From Dryococelus australis (Eukaryota; Arthropoda; Insecta; Phasmatodea; Phasmatidae), in NCBI GenBank assembly GCA_029891345.1, contig CM057009.1:307746666-307810665 (forward strand): a stretch of DNA of 64,000 nucleotides, written 5' to 3'. Shown here piece by piece: positions 47,928-58,620 of the stretch (its first letter is position 1; each line of letters opens with the position of its first letter). The translations under genes were made by a program, and so were the position numbers. The notes under the pieces were generated by a model. It made no database searches, was not told where the DNA came from, and was given only the letters and a program-made list of their open reading frames with translations.

Positions 47928-48699
47928 ATTATTGAAATCTGAGTAGATCTTTTTTTTTTTTGTTTGAAAAGATATGTTTATTATGTCAACATCGAATAAA
48001 GCCGCGCGAAAAGAGATGGAAGTGTCAAACATAAAAAAAATTAACTTAGCATTCTAGTAGCAGGGAAATGGGAAGTCTGGCGCAAGCGAATGGGGTAGTA
48101 GGAGCCATGAGCTGACCGCCGCCATATTTCATTTCCCTTTTCTTCTCTGTCAAAATTAACATTTTCCCCTCGAAATTGATTATTTTTTGCTTAAAATGTC
48201 CCTTTTCCCTTCAATATTTCCCTTTCTCAGTTAAAATATCCCGCTTGTCCCTCAAAAAGCAATAATTTAAAAAAAATCCCATTATTTACACAAACGAACC
48301 ATTTTAAGAATTAAGGGGGTCTTTTTTTGCTTTTGATCGTGAACTTTGGCACTGACCTTGATCTTTTGCCCATGCTATTGTATGATGTTTTAAAAAGTCC
48401 ATAAAACCCACAGTTAAAAAAATACCTAAAATATTTATTTAAAAAATAAAAATAATTAAAAATATCAATTAAAAGTGTAAATGTAGTAGATCTAGGGTTC
48501 ATTGGAAGGTGGATAGACAAAGCTCCCTACATGACAAATACTTGTCAGGTTGGTCGGTGTCCAGCTCATTAGCCATGTTAACTGCCGAGGACCTTCACCT
48601 TGACCCATAAAATTGACTCCATTCCCATGACGTTGAATGACCTTGACACAAAACATTCCCAAAAAATCCCAAAACATTTTCAAACAATTCCATCAACTT

Positions 48700-48930
48700 C
48701 CCCAAAACCCTTAACCCTTGACTCAAGACTCAAGACCCAAAACTCGAGAATTAAGACTTAAGACCCTGACTCAGGAATCAAGATTAAAGATTCATGACTC
48801 TGGACACAAGACCCTTGAATCAAGACCCTTGACTCAAGATCCTTGAATCACGGCCGTTGAATGAAGACGTTTGACACAAGATTAAATACTCAAGACTCAA
48901 TACCCTTGACCCAGTACCCTTGAATAATAA
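48700..48930. repeat. GACTCAAGACCCTTGA short repeats (left arm)
   Basis: Irregular 14-16-bp units around ACTCAAGACCCTTGAATCAA. A shorter, diverged complement occurs in the right arm at about 56122-56210 (TCAAGGGTCTTAGGTC, CTTGAATCTTAAATC). Confidence 0.65.
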
Positions 48931-49248
48931 ACTTAAATCCAAAAAATCCTAAAAATTCTAAAGAATTTATAAAAAATAACAAAACTGAAAACTTTAATAT
49001 TAAAATTATTATTAAAACTGTATATAAAAACTTATATCTCCGGAGGTTTCCTGAGCTCCACATCCACTGTTTCTGATTGTTTGATTAGTGGTTTCTCCCA
49101 ATCCCTCCACCAATGTTTCTCATTGGTTGATTACTTGAGATCGCTGCACTCCAAAACTTTTTTTATTTGTTGATTACTCACCTCATTCCACCCACCACTA
49201 ATGTTTCCCATTGGTTAATTAGTTGAAAGGCCTCCACCTCCCTCACCT

Positions 49249-49509
49249 TTGCTCATTCCGTCGTATGCAGACATCTTGTTTTTATCAATTGTTATTTGTT
49301 TTAATTTTCAACACCTAAGAGATGATAGTTTATTAACTATCGTTTTAGTCGCCAGAGGTGCAGTCGATTTAGCCACAATGTTGGTTGTTGAGCTTGACCT
49401 TATACCAATGACATTAAACACGGAAAATCGAGAAAATTCACAGTCCATACAATTATCAATTATTGGCTTGTCACATCAAGGGACAATACCGATTAACAAA
49501 CCTAATTAA
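49249..49509 (+). CDS. Short open frame in left arm, partly conserved in right arm
   Basis: 86 codons containing TIVLVARGAVDLATMLVVEL and PMTLN. The reverse complement of the right arm near 55640-55760 reads LIIDLVTRSAVD, stop, ATVLL. The similarity runs over both arms, but the right copy has a stop and a shift, so conservation of the protein is not shown. No known domain. Confidence 0.25.
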   Translation: MLIPSYADILFLSIVICFNFQHLRDDSLLTIVLVARGAVDLATMLVVELDLIPMTLNTENRENSQSIQLSIIGLSHQGTIPINKPN

Positions 49510-49870
49510 CGAATGACAGCACACACAAGACCGTCACCAACCAAGATTAATTCCACCCAAGACCAACTCCACCGAAGACTGATTCCTGATGAGGTAGACT
49601 TACCCACGAATAACTCCTACCGAGACAAGTTCTTGCAAAACTGGCTAGACCAAACGACAAGACCAACTTGCCATACCACCCATGTATGCAAACTAACGAT
49701 GAAGGAAAATTTCGAAAAGAAAACTCCTAATAAATGTCGCATTGATAACCCCTTCGCAGAAAATCTTCGCAGAACTTTCGAATTACATTTCTATCAGAGT
49801 CGACCATACCAAAGGGCCATACCAACTTACCAAGAAAACTTGCCAGACCAACTGACCAGGCCAACCAACT
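49500..49870 (-). repeat. ACCAACC-type tract, left arm of element 2
   Basis: CAAGACCAACTCCACCGAAG, CCAGACCAACTGACCAGGCC and similar words, the complement of the right-arm tract at 55.20-55.62 kb. The 119-codon frame through it is Thr/Pro/Asn-rich and follows the repeat. Confidence 0.65.
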
Positions 49871-50164
49871 AGTTGCGAAACATTCCTAAAAAATATTCCC
49901 GTCATTTCATTCGTTCGTCATATAGATATCAGTCTATTTTTAACGTCCCGAGTAAGACGTAATACTTCAAACCGAACTATAGTCCTCATACTGTATGCGC
50001 ACACATAAATTTGATCTAACATAGACTCTCAATTGATTGTTTAGACCACTGAATAAATAAGACTTTCAGAGAAGCAGAAGGGACTGTATAAGAAATTAAA
50101 CGCACATTACTATATACATAAGTTGTAATTATTTAATATATATATTCTAAATTTCTGATTATTT

Positions 50165-52900
50165 TGAACATAATGTTTTTACATTTCTCAGATATCTGCA
50201 GATTATGGATAGTCGCCAACTGTCCCATCTGATGTAACCCCAATTCTTCATTTCATCGATGATTCAAGAAATCTCAAGAATGTGTGAGAGATCCCCATGT
50301 TATTGCAGGTAAATCAAATATCTAAGTCTATCAACAAGTTCATTCGGTTCTTCAGGAAATATGTAACGAGCGTTATTGACGCCTTCCGCCTTCTTCAAAC
50401 CACTTGCAGAAGGAAACTCGTTAGTTAAATGTGTGAGAACATCGAGAGAATCATCATATTACGAATCAGATACTTTATCAACACTGTCTCCATAGTCATT
50501 ATCATCAATGCTGTCTTCATGATCCTCTTCACCTCCTGTTTAATCCTCAATATAAAGTATACCTTTATTGTAGGGGTCACACGGACATCATCAGTATTTA
50601 AATCAGACATCTGTTTATTCTGAAGTTCGTCGATTTCACGCTAACATCTCGCAATTGTACATTCCACACATCCTGACTCCACCAAACACTGAAGGTCTCT
50701 CATTCCGTTATAAGCATTAACTGTACGTAATAATCGTCTGTGGAATCAGTACCCATCGATGCAGCAGGGAGTATGGATGACATCACTTTCTGGGTCTCAA
50801 AAGACGAATACTTGTAGTTATTGATGTGGTTCTTCAGTATATCGCCTTGCATAAACTTCATGAACCCAATATCGCAGTGTTTTACCGCACTGTGACACTC
50901 CTCACAAATATACATAGAAATGCGGTATCAGATAAATGCATATACTGTTCTAAATAACATTACAGATGTTCGGGTACATTCTCAATGCACAGATATTAAA
51001 AACAATACTCATATTGCCAGTGATTTTTCATTAAAGTTACACAAAAGAGACGTGCGGCGAGCAGCAAATGTAGACTAGCTACTTTAAGTTTTAATACCAA
51101 TTCTCTAGCCTCAGAAAATAGTAAGAATTCATTATACAGATTATATAATACTCATATTTATACTGCCTTACCATAGGCTTCGAGCAACAGTTACTTGGAA
51201 CATTTGCTGGAAATAATTACAATTCCTAACTATAACTCACTATGAATTTTTGTTGATCTCAATACACCTTCCCATACAAGTGGCACACTACAAGCGTAAC
51301 AGCTGTGAAACAACCTGGGCCTCGATTAACACCTTTGAATGCCCTTGAAATCTACCAAATTTATACATTAAGCCATAGCAATACTACACACTGAGCCCGC
51401 TCACACATTAATGCAGATAGCACGACATATGTTAAAGGATTCAACATTATTTAAATATATTATTGCGTATTCATCACAACTACTAAAATATTTTCTGATA
51501 AAAATATAAATTTAAAAATGATATAAATGTGACTACACATTATAGAGTCCGACCCTTAATATCACTGGTCGCTCAGGCCTTTGAAATTGTATTAAATATT
51601 TATTTCAAGATATACACACATCAGGATTACCTAACACCTATGATTGTAGGTGTAATTTAGTGGCAGCGGTGATGTAGCTAACGAAACCGCGAAAGAGCAC
51701 ACCAAACCAGTAATTTCCTTATCAAAAGGCATATAACTACCAATAAAAACGTGCACAGGCTCCGTAAGAGCCCTAGAATAATAAAACAGCAATCAGCTCT
51801 AGACTTTCACAAACGAACCGAGCTATACTATGGCACCGATACCCCAACACGACGCCAAATATGCTAAGTCTCGACCTATATCTAAAAGGCCTAAATGCAA
51901 AGTATATTGCTCTTAAGCACTCAACATGCTTGCTCCTGAGCGGAAATATTTACGAAAGTGGGTAGTGGAAGAGACGAAAAAGTAACATGAACCTGGGCAG
52001 TTAACTGGGACTGAGGCTGACATGCAATAAAAATTTTCCTGAAACTTATTACAACAAAATTACAGCCAATGTACGGTTAATTGTCGTGCTGCAAAATATA
52101 GTAACATGAAACCAGCAGCCTGTCCGAAAAAAACTACATACTTATCCATGTACGACCCAAAGAGAAGTTTAGCAAATTAAATTCAAGACTTTCCTATCAA
52201 ACGACTCTGCCATGACTCACCTTAATTGGAGCGGAAATTTAACCACCGTAAGTTAACTCCAGGTTAGAGAATCCCGACTCGTAGTTCATGTAACAGTCCA
52301 GAAAACGCGCCACCTACAGCTCGCAATATTATACAAAAGGACTCCCATCACTGCGGAGAGTTTCACCGAAGTCGCTGCTGCCACTGATGTAGACAGAATT
52401 AATGCTGAAAGGAAGAATAGGCTGAGGGCAGGTCGTGTAATACCTTAAATAAACTCAAGGATGTTGACGCACCAGGCTAGGGGAGGAAGGTAGGGGCCTG
52501 GCAAGGAATAGGAGAGGGGACACCGGCCTCCACCAAGGTTAATAGCCAGAGCAAAATCAATCGTAGCGGTCGTCATCGGGAACACAGTTGACGGTGGTAC
52601 TACCACCATCATAGCGCGATAAGGATTCTTCGTACAGGCGGATCTCTCATGTCGCCGAGCATGTCAGCTTTTGTTGAAGATCTTTCCACTGTAGCAACAC
52701 TTTAAACCTGCAATTTTCCAGCAATGGGAGAAAGTACATCCATAGAAGTAAGCTCTACTGTATACTTCGTACAATTATTATCTTACATTTTCTTCATGAA
52801 AAACCAATGTCCTTTCCGCAGTGGCAACGTGTTTATCTACTTGGACTAGCTATTGCTTTATGTAGTGATATAATTACTAACACATTTAATATGTGAAATT
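50165..52900 (-). pseudogene. Decayed zinc-finger gene, left arm of element 2
   Basis: Minus strand, read away from the axis. First part (52.9-52.62 kb): TTGCCACTGCGGAAAGG resembles CHYCGK. After 1.7 kb of unmatched DNA the gene resumes at 50.92 kb with YICEECHSAVKHC and GDILKNHINNYK, the second C2H2 finger with both zinc-binding cysteines intact. ASMGTDSTDD and, in shifted frames, an acidic linker follow. Then comes NEFPSASGLKKAEGVNNARY and PNELVDRLRYLIYLQ (about 50310-50380), a stop, and the end of the module. The inverted partner at 53.95-54.85 kb is collinear. Several stops and shifts make it a pseudogene. Confidence 0.7.
50925..52620. other. 1.7-kb segment unique to the left arm
   Basis: Lies between GCCTGTACGAAGAATCC (minus strand, 52.63 kb) and the TATATTTGTGAGGAGTG finger (50.92 kb); the right arm joins these parts within about 30 bp. 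It has a GC-rich end (52480-52620, with GGTGGTACTACCACC) and an AT-rich remainder without open frames. No GT...AG pair in the sense orientation fits cleanly at both edges. I lean to an inserted element, but no terminal repeats or target duplication were found. Confidence 0.5.
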
Positions 52901-53089
52901 GAAGTATTTTTGTACTTCCATTCAACAAGACAGTTTATCCATTTCCTTAATCACATTAGCATGCAGTGATATATTCATCGCTTTCTTTCAGAAAAGTTCT
53001 TTGCTAAGCTTGAAAACATGGTTATACCTAAAGCAGACAACTGAAGCCTATCAGACCGACCCTTAACAAGCCTGACCCCACAAACCACA

Positions 53090-53340
53090 TGCACCACAAT
53101 CAGCAGCACAATAAACACCACGTGCATCACAATCACCACTATTGGCACCACAGTCAGTACCACATGCACCACAATCAGCACCACATGCACCACAGTCACC
53201 ACCACACACATCACAATCAGTAAAACACACCACAATCAACACAATATGCACCTCAATCAGCACAATATGCACCACAATCAGCAGTACATGAACCACAATC
53301 AGCATCGCGCTTAGCACTGAACTTAGCTCCACAGACACAA
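53090..53340. repeat. CACCACAATCAGCACCACAT repeats, left of axis
   Basis: About 12 irregular 15-18-bp units. The complement (GTGCTGATTGTGGTGCAT) lies at 53.55-53.73 kb. Val/Ile-rich or Cys/Gly/Asp-rich frames in both are translations of the repeat. Confidence 0.85.
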
Positions 53341-53545
53341 CAAATGTCACTTAATGACCCATAAATGACCCATAATGTCCCATAAGTAACCTACAATTAA
53401 ACATAAATAACACATAAATGACCCTAAATGAAACATCATAACCCATAAGTTCATATAAATAACCCATTGCTCATCATGAGTCATTATGGGTTATTCAGGG
53501 TCATTTATGATTCATTTATGGGACATTAAGGGTTATTTGTAATGT
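53340..53545. repeat. Axis of element 2: ATGACCCATAA repeats meeting their complement
   Basis: ATGACCCATAAATGACCC-type 13-bp units on the left switch at about 53480 (CTCATCATGAGTCATTATGG) to GGGTCATTTATG-type units on the right, so the two arms are nearly contiguous at the centre. Confidence 0.75.
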
Positions 53546-53549
53546 GTGG

Positions 53550-53735
53550 TGATAATTGCAGTGCTAAGTGCAGTGCTGATAATGGTACTGACTGTGGAGC
53601 TGATTGTGGTGCATATGTTGTTGACTGTGGTACATGTGGTGCTATTATTGTGCATGTAGTGCTGATTGTGTGTGTGTTGCTGATTATGGTGTGTGTGGTG
53701 CTGATTGTGGTGCATGTGTTGTGTGGGGGCAGTCT
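53550..53735. repeat. GTGCTGATTGTGGTGCATGT repeats, right of axis
   Basis: Inverted partner of 53090-53340, slightly shorter. The plus-strand 95-codon frame (53542-53829) and minus-strand frames across it are repeat translations, although LSALSVTMISSLGKN after the repeat has a left-arm counterpart LSALGITMFSSLAKN. Confidence 0.8.
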
Positions 53736-53954
53736 CGTTAAAAGTAGGTCTGACAGGTGTAAGTTGTCTGCTTTAAGTGTGACCATGATTTCAAGCTTAG
53801 GGAAGAACTTGTGGGGAAGAAACTTCTAATGATATTAATGCATGGTAATGTGTTAAACGAAATAGATAAGATGGCAGATTAAAGAGTCATAAAAATGCTT
53901 AAATCTCCGTGATTAAATGTATATATATATATACACAAAGCCATAGCTAGGCCA

Positions 53955-54850
53955 AGTAGATGCACATGTTACCACTGTGGAAAAACTGAAGTTTTTCTTT
54001 CATGAAGATGATCCAAGCCAATGATTATATGAAGTCTACTGTAGAGCTTATCTCTATGGATATACCTTCTCCCACTGCAGGAAATTTACATGTAAAACAG
54101 TTTTGCTACTGTGGTAAGATCATCAGCAAAAGCTGCCATGGTCGGCAACACGAGAGAACTGCCTGTACGAAGAGTCTATTTTGCACACTGTATCGTTGCG
54201 ACAATGAGCCCATACAGTTTATGGAAGATGATATATTGAAGAACCACATCAATAACTGCAAGGATTCGTCTTGTAAGAGCCAGAAAGTGATATCGTCAGT
54301 ACCATCTGATGCATCGATGGGTACTGATTCCACAGACGACTATGGAGGTACAGATAAAGCTAATGATGGAATGAGAGACCTACGGGGTTTGGAAGATTCA
54401 GCATGTGTTTAATATACACTCGCAAAATGTTCGCATGATATCGACGAACTTCAGCATAAACAGTTGTCGGCTCTAAATATTGATGAGTACACGAACACTA
54501 CAAAATAAAGTAAACTTTATATTGAGGATGAAACAGGAGGTGAATACGTACATGCAGGTAGCACTGATAATAATGACTATGAAGATAGTGTTGACGAAGT
54601 ATCTGATGAGAAGGATGATGATTTTCTCGATGTTCGCATACATTTAAAAAACGAGTTTCCTTCGACATGGGGTGTGAACAAGGCAGAAGTTATCAATAAT
54701 GTTCGTTGCATATTTCCCGAAGACCCTAATGAACTTGTTGATAAATTTAGACATTTGATTTACTTGCAGTTACAAGGGGATCTCTCAATATGGTTGAGAT
54801 ATCTTCAGTCATCTATGAACTGAAGAATCGGGGTTACATGAGATGAGACT
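53955..54850 (+). pseudogene. Decayed zinc-finger gene, right arm of element 2
   Basis: Starts with CHVTTVEKL-like DNA that in a shifted phase gives CYHCGK, paired with the left arm. The frame 54002-54412 (136 codons) reads STVELISMDIPSPTAG, FCYCGKIISKSCHGRQHERT (finger 1), then a second, damaged finger (CTLYRCDNEP ... DDILKNHINNCK) and ASMGTDSTDD. After a stop: HDIDELQHKQLSALNIDEYT, an acidic stretch with DNNDYEDSVDEVSDEKDDD, NEFPSTWGVNKAEVINNVRC and PEDPNELVDKFRHLIYLQLQ (about 54720-54770), then a shift into VEISSVIYELKNRGYMR. Two in-frame stops and one shift lie in the reading. The predicted parent is a two-finger, acidic-linker nuclear protein; function unknown. Confidence 0.75.
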
Positions 54851-54899
54851 GTTGGCTACTTTCCATGATCTGCGATCATCTAATTAATGAAAAGATAGA

Positions 54900-55180
54900 A
54901 TGTTCATAATAATTTGAAAGATTTAATGCATATAGGAAGTAAATAAATAAAATTTATGTACATAGTAATGTCTGTTTAATTTATCATACAGTCCCTTCAG
55001 CTTCTCTGAAAAACTTATTAATTCAGTGGTGTAAACAATCAAATGTATGTGAGTGCATGCAGTAGGATAGCTATAGCTTGATTTGAAGTATTCTGCCTTA
55101 CTCGGGTCGTTTAAAATCGACTGAGTTCTATATGGCGAACAAATGAAACAAAGAGGAAATTTTTTAGTAATGTTTTGCAA
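54900..55180. other. 3' flank conserved with element 1
   Basis: ACATAGTAATGTCTGTTTAA and CTTATTAATTCAGTGG correspond to ACATAGTAGTGCATGTTTAA and CTTATTAATTCAACG at 33.0-33.08 kb, and inverted to 50.02-50.10 kb. So the unit mobilised includes at least 250 bp past the module end. Confidence 0.65.
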
Positions 55181-55194
55181 CTAGTTGGTTAACC

Positions 55195-55620
55195 TGGTCA
55201 GTTGAGCATCTTAGTATGACCCCTTGGTATGGGTGGCCCTGGCAGAAATGTTTTGCGAAGATTATATGAAAGTTTTCTGCGAAAAGGTCAGCTATGCGAT
55301 TCTTATTTGGAGACTTTCTTCGACATTTACCATTATTGTTTTATTGTTTAGGTGGGTGGTATTGCAAGTTGGACTTGTCGGTTTGTCCAGACAGTTTTGC
55401 AGGTACCGGTCTCGTCATGGAGTTAGTCATGGGCTAGTCTCGTTAGGAACTAGGCTTGGGTGTATTTAGTCTAGGATGGATTCGTTCTTGGTTGGGATAG
55501 GTCTTGACTGGAGTCGGTTGGGTGGAGTTAGTCTTGGGTGGAGTCGTTCTTGTGTGCAGTCTGTCGTTATTTAGTATTGTTAGTTGGTATCTCCCTTAAT
55601 GTTACCAGATAGTAATTTAC
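55195..55620 (+). repeat. GGTTGGT/GGAGTCGTTC tract, right arm of element 2
   Basis: TAGTTGGTTAACCTGGTCAG opens the tract; GGTGGAGTTAGTCTTGGGTG-type units follow. It mirrors 49.50-49.87 kb and is similar to 34.1-34.3 kb in element 1. Confidence 0.65.
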
Positions 55621-56301
55621 GAGTGCATTGTCAGCAATTCTTCTCGATTAATTGGAGTTTAATGTCATTGGGTTAAGGTCAAGGTCGTCAACAACACAGT
55701 GGCTTAATCGACAGCACTTCTGGTGACTAAATCGATAATTAATACACTAGTATCGCCTTACTTTTTAAAATTGAAACTAATGACAAACAAAAAACAAGAT
55801 GGCTGCATATGTCGGAATAATCGCAAGTGGGGGAGATGGAGGACAGTCGACTAATTAATAAATGAGAAACATTGGTGGTGGGTCGAAAGACAGTGAGTAA
55901 ACAACCTATAAACAATTCTTTTGGGGGTGAAGCAAGCACAAGTAATAAACCAATGAGAAACATTGGAGGAAGGATTGGAGGGAAATCAACTAATTAACCA
56001 ATGAGAAACATTGCCAAGGACCAGTTGTCTGCTGGATGTGATCTGAGGAAACCTCCGGATATGTATGTCTTATATAAAAATTTATTAATAATAGTTTTTC
56101 AATTATTTTTTATAAATTGAATCAAGGGTCTTAGGTCAAAGGTCTTGAATCTTAAATCTTAATTCTCAAGGCTTGCATTTTCAGTCTTTATTCTTCAGTC
56201 TTGAGTGTAGTGTGAAGAGTTTTTCGGGAATTTGTTGGCATTTTTAACAAAATTGTTTGGGATATTTGGATTTTTTTTGAAATTTTTGTGTCCAAGTTCA
56301 T

Positions 56302-56329
56302 TCAAGGTCATGGATCAACATCAAGGTCA
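56302..56329 (+). promoter_or_regulatory. Two TCAAGGTCA half-sites, 19-bp step
   Basis: Exact copies at 56302-56310 and 56321-56329 near the right end of element 2; near-matches TCAAGGTCG at about 56607 and 55680. See the entry at 35702 for the others. Confidence 0.4.
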
Positions 56330-56912
56330 TCGACATCTAACATGGTTGACGAGGTGTACTTTCGCTGACCTGGCAAGGTTTCGGTCATGTCGGGAGCTTA
56401 GTCGATCCACTTGTTATCGAACCCCGGACCTGTTTCATGTAGATCTTAAAGTAATGTTTTAAAATAATTTAAAAATAAAAAAAATTAGAAATAATTATAA
56501 TTTTTTGGTGGATTTTTTTAAGTAAAATTTTGGGCTTTTGTTTGGAATTTTTTGAGTTCAAAATCATCCAAGGTTACAGGCACAGTGTAGAGTTCAATGT
56601 CAATGGTCAAGGTCGAAGGTAAAAATGATCCCCCCAAATCCTTTAAATTAATAGTTTTTGCAAATGAAGGGATATTTTTTCAAAATGAGGGATCGGTGCT
56701 TTATGAGGGATAAATGGGAAATTTTAAGGGAAAAAAGTGAGATTTTGAGGAGAAAAAGGGAAAATTTAAGTGAAAAATGGTTAATGAGGAGGTAAAAAGG
56801 AATATTTTGAGAGAAAAAAAATTAAAAATGGAGATTCGAGATGGCGGTGGTCGGCTTCTGGCTCCTTCTTTCCCATTCCATTGCGCCAGACTTCCCATTT
56901 CGCTGCTACTGA

Positions 56913-57060
56913 GACTGAATGGTCAAAACATTTCGAAATATAAAGCAGTGTAGCATCTCTCGCATCAGATCTACTGAGATGTGGTGGGTTTTTTCATCAT
57001 TATATATCTGCAAATGTTGATATATCATGTGACCAATAACCAGATCGCGATGGGTAATGT
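56913..57060 (-). pseudogene. Open segment resembling the zinc-finger protein's middle region
   Basis: Minus-strand frame after a TAA: NITHRDLVIGHMIYQHLQIY, then NDEKTHHISVDLMREMLHC. VIG...(I)..HL..IY.DE matches the segment SPDHYVVIG...RHLI...IYGDE in the 290-residue protein at 8178-9050, and DLVIG/VDLMREML is loosely like DLVFGE/VDTIREPL at 34624-34794. It lies just outside the matched arm of element 2, so the element may extend further on this side. Confidence 0.4.
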
Positions 57061-58500
57061 TACATTATAATTAAATCACAAGCAAATTCTAGTGGTAGTG
57101 GTGTGTGTAAAACAACACCGGATAAATGTTGGGAATGGTGAGGGGGTTGGGTTTCGAGTGTAATTTAAGTCAGTGATTCGTAGGAGAAGGGTTGTTGTGT
57201 GGGAGACGACGAAACAGCCGATAGCGGTGTGGGCAGATACTTGCCAAATAACAACCAATACTATTTGATGTGGGTCAGTCATCTGCTGGTCAATGTACTG
57301 TGCGTGGGTGTGTTCTACGATCTTTACGAGAATCAAAGCTGGAACTCCAACATTTTAATCTTTAAACTGTTTACTTATTATTCTGAAAATTTTCCAAAAA
57401 AAAAAATTATTTTGTCAACTAAATTTGAATTTGTTTTGCTTTTTTACATTACTAATATATTTTACAATTTTTTACGATTTTTGAGATTTTTTAAAATTTT
57501 ATCATTCGAGATCACGCCATTGTCATCATGAGTCAAGGTTAGTGTAATGATAGTTCAAGATGGTGGCCTTGTTTACTATGTAATTTATCTCCTGATTTTT
57601 ATTATAGTGTTGTGAACTTTTGCAAATTTGATTAATTGTTTAGTTCAAGGTTTTGCAGTTGAAGATCATGTTAATTTAAATTGGACATTGGGTACAATAT
57701 TGTTTTTTTTTCTATTTTTAATAGACTTTTCCAGAATTTTTGAGTTTTTTCGACTTTAAGTTAATCCCACGTCCATCGCGGATCAAGATAAAAGTTGCAG
57801 AAAACTACGACGAGGGCTGGGGTCATTCATGTAAGAAAACATGACCGCTGTGATTTGTAACTTCACAATAAATCTTAAATTTCCTTAATTATCCATTGTG
57901 CTGGAAGGAACCAATGCATTCTAGTAATATAGCATTGTATATTACTCAGATGATTGAATACCTATAACATAAATGAAGTACCTTTATTTGTTTGCCATGT
58001 GGAATCAATATTAATTAAATAATGATTGCTTTGTGAGAATCACTACAAAAACGATGAGAGTACAAGAAAATTCACACAAAAATCGTCTATAAAAATAATT
58101 AAATAATATTCTCTACTCTAACAATGTTTAAAGTCAAACAATTGAATGCAGAAATATATATATAAATCTAAGATGGCATCCGAAACATCATCTCGAAATT
58201 TAAATATATTGTTATTAGAGTACGGAAGATGAAGGATTTTTAGGACCATTAAAAGCTAGGAGAAGTCGTTAAATACAGAAGTGTCGTTTAAAACTCCTGC
58301 ACGAATGTACTTCTTAGGTAAAGTGGGAAGCACCTGTGCGTGTAGTGGATGCAGAGCTGCTGGAACCACTCTATCCACGAGAGTGCACTTTAATGTCCTT
58401 CCATCAATCCTGACATGGCCTCCTGGGAGGGCGGCTATACATGCGCTGACCGTGCCTTCACATAAACACCGCCTTTCAGTTAGCAGGCGCCGGGTAAATT
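57061..58500. other. AT-rich DNA with weak foldback-end similarity
   Basis: ATCACGCCATTGTCATCATG...AGTCAAGGTTAGTG (57505-57545) and TAGTTCAAGGTTTTGCAGTT resemble foldback termini but lack an inverted partner. The 110-codon frame at 57199-57531 is a run of unrelated AT-rich sequence. Confidence 0.35.
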
Positions 58501-58504
58501 TTAT

Positions 58505-58620
58505 CTGGTGGCGCCGATGTACATATGTGGCTAGCGCGGCGAACTCCCACAAAGGCAATTCGGGTTCGATTTCCGCCAGGGGCATACCTGGGTTCTGAAT
58601 GCAGTTAACTTGGTGCAACA
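58505..58620 (+). mobile_element. tRNA-like SINE head
   Basis: A-box-like TGGCTAGCGCGG (58528-58539) and B-box-like GGGTTCGATTTCC (58562-58574) at tRNA spacing, followed by GCCAGGGGCATACCTGGGTT. The GC-rich segment upstream (58330-58500) may belong to the same composite. No duplication identified. Confidence 0.5.

Larger units (their letters stand above)
48054..56911. mobile_element. Foldback-like element 2 (8.9-kb inverted repeat)
   Basis: The left arm (48054 to about 53480) and right arm (about 53480 to 56911) are reverse complements in the same order. Outer ends: CAGGGAAATGGGAAGTCTGG on the left against CAGCGAAATGGGAAGTCTGG (minus strand) on the right, then GCGCAA. CCGGAGGTTTCCT (49040) pairs with the same bases on the minus strand near 56050. 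ATGTTTCTCATTGGTT repeats (49060-49230) pair with 55860-56010. Zinc-finger genes pair at 50.16-52.9 and 53.95-54.85 kb, and CAATCAGCACCACATGCACC repeats with their complement at the axis. The left arm has an extra 1.7 kb inside the finger gene. No recognised transposase. Confidence 0.85.

Noticed and set aside
53542-53829. 95-codon Cys/Gly/Asp/Val-rich frame resembling a cysteine-rich protein
   Set aside because: Follows the GTGCTGATTGTGGTGCAT repeat; the mirrored repeat gives similar frames on the other strand.
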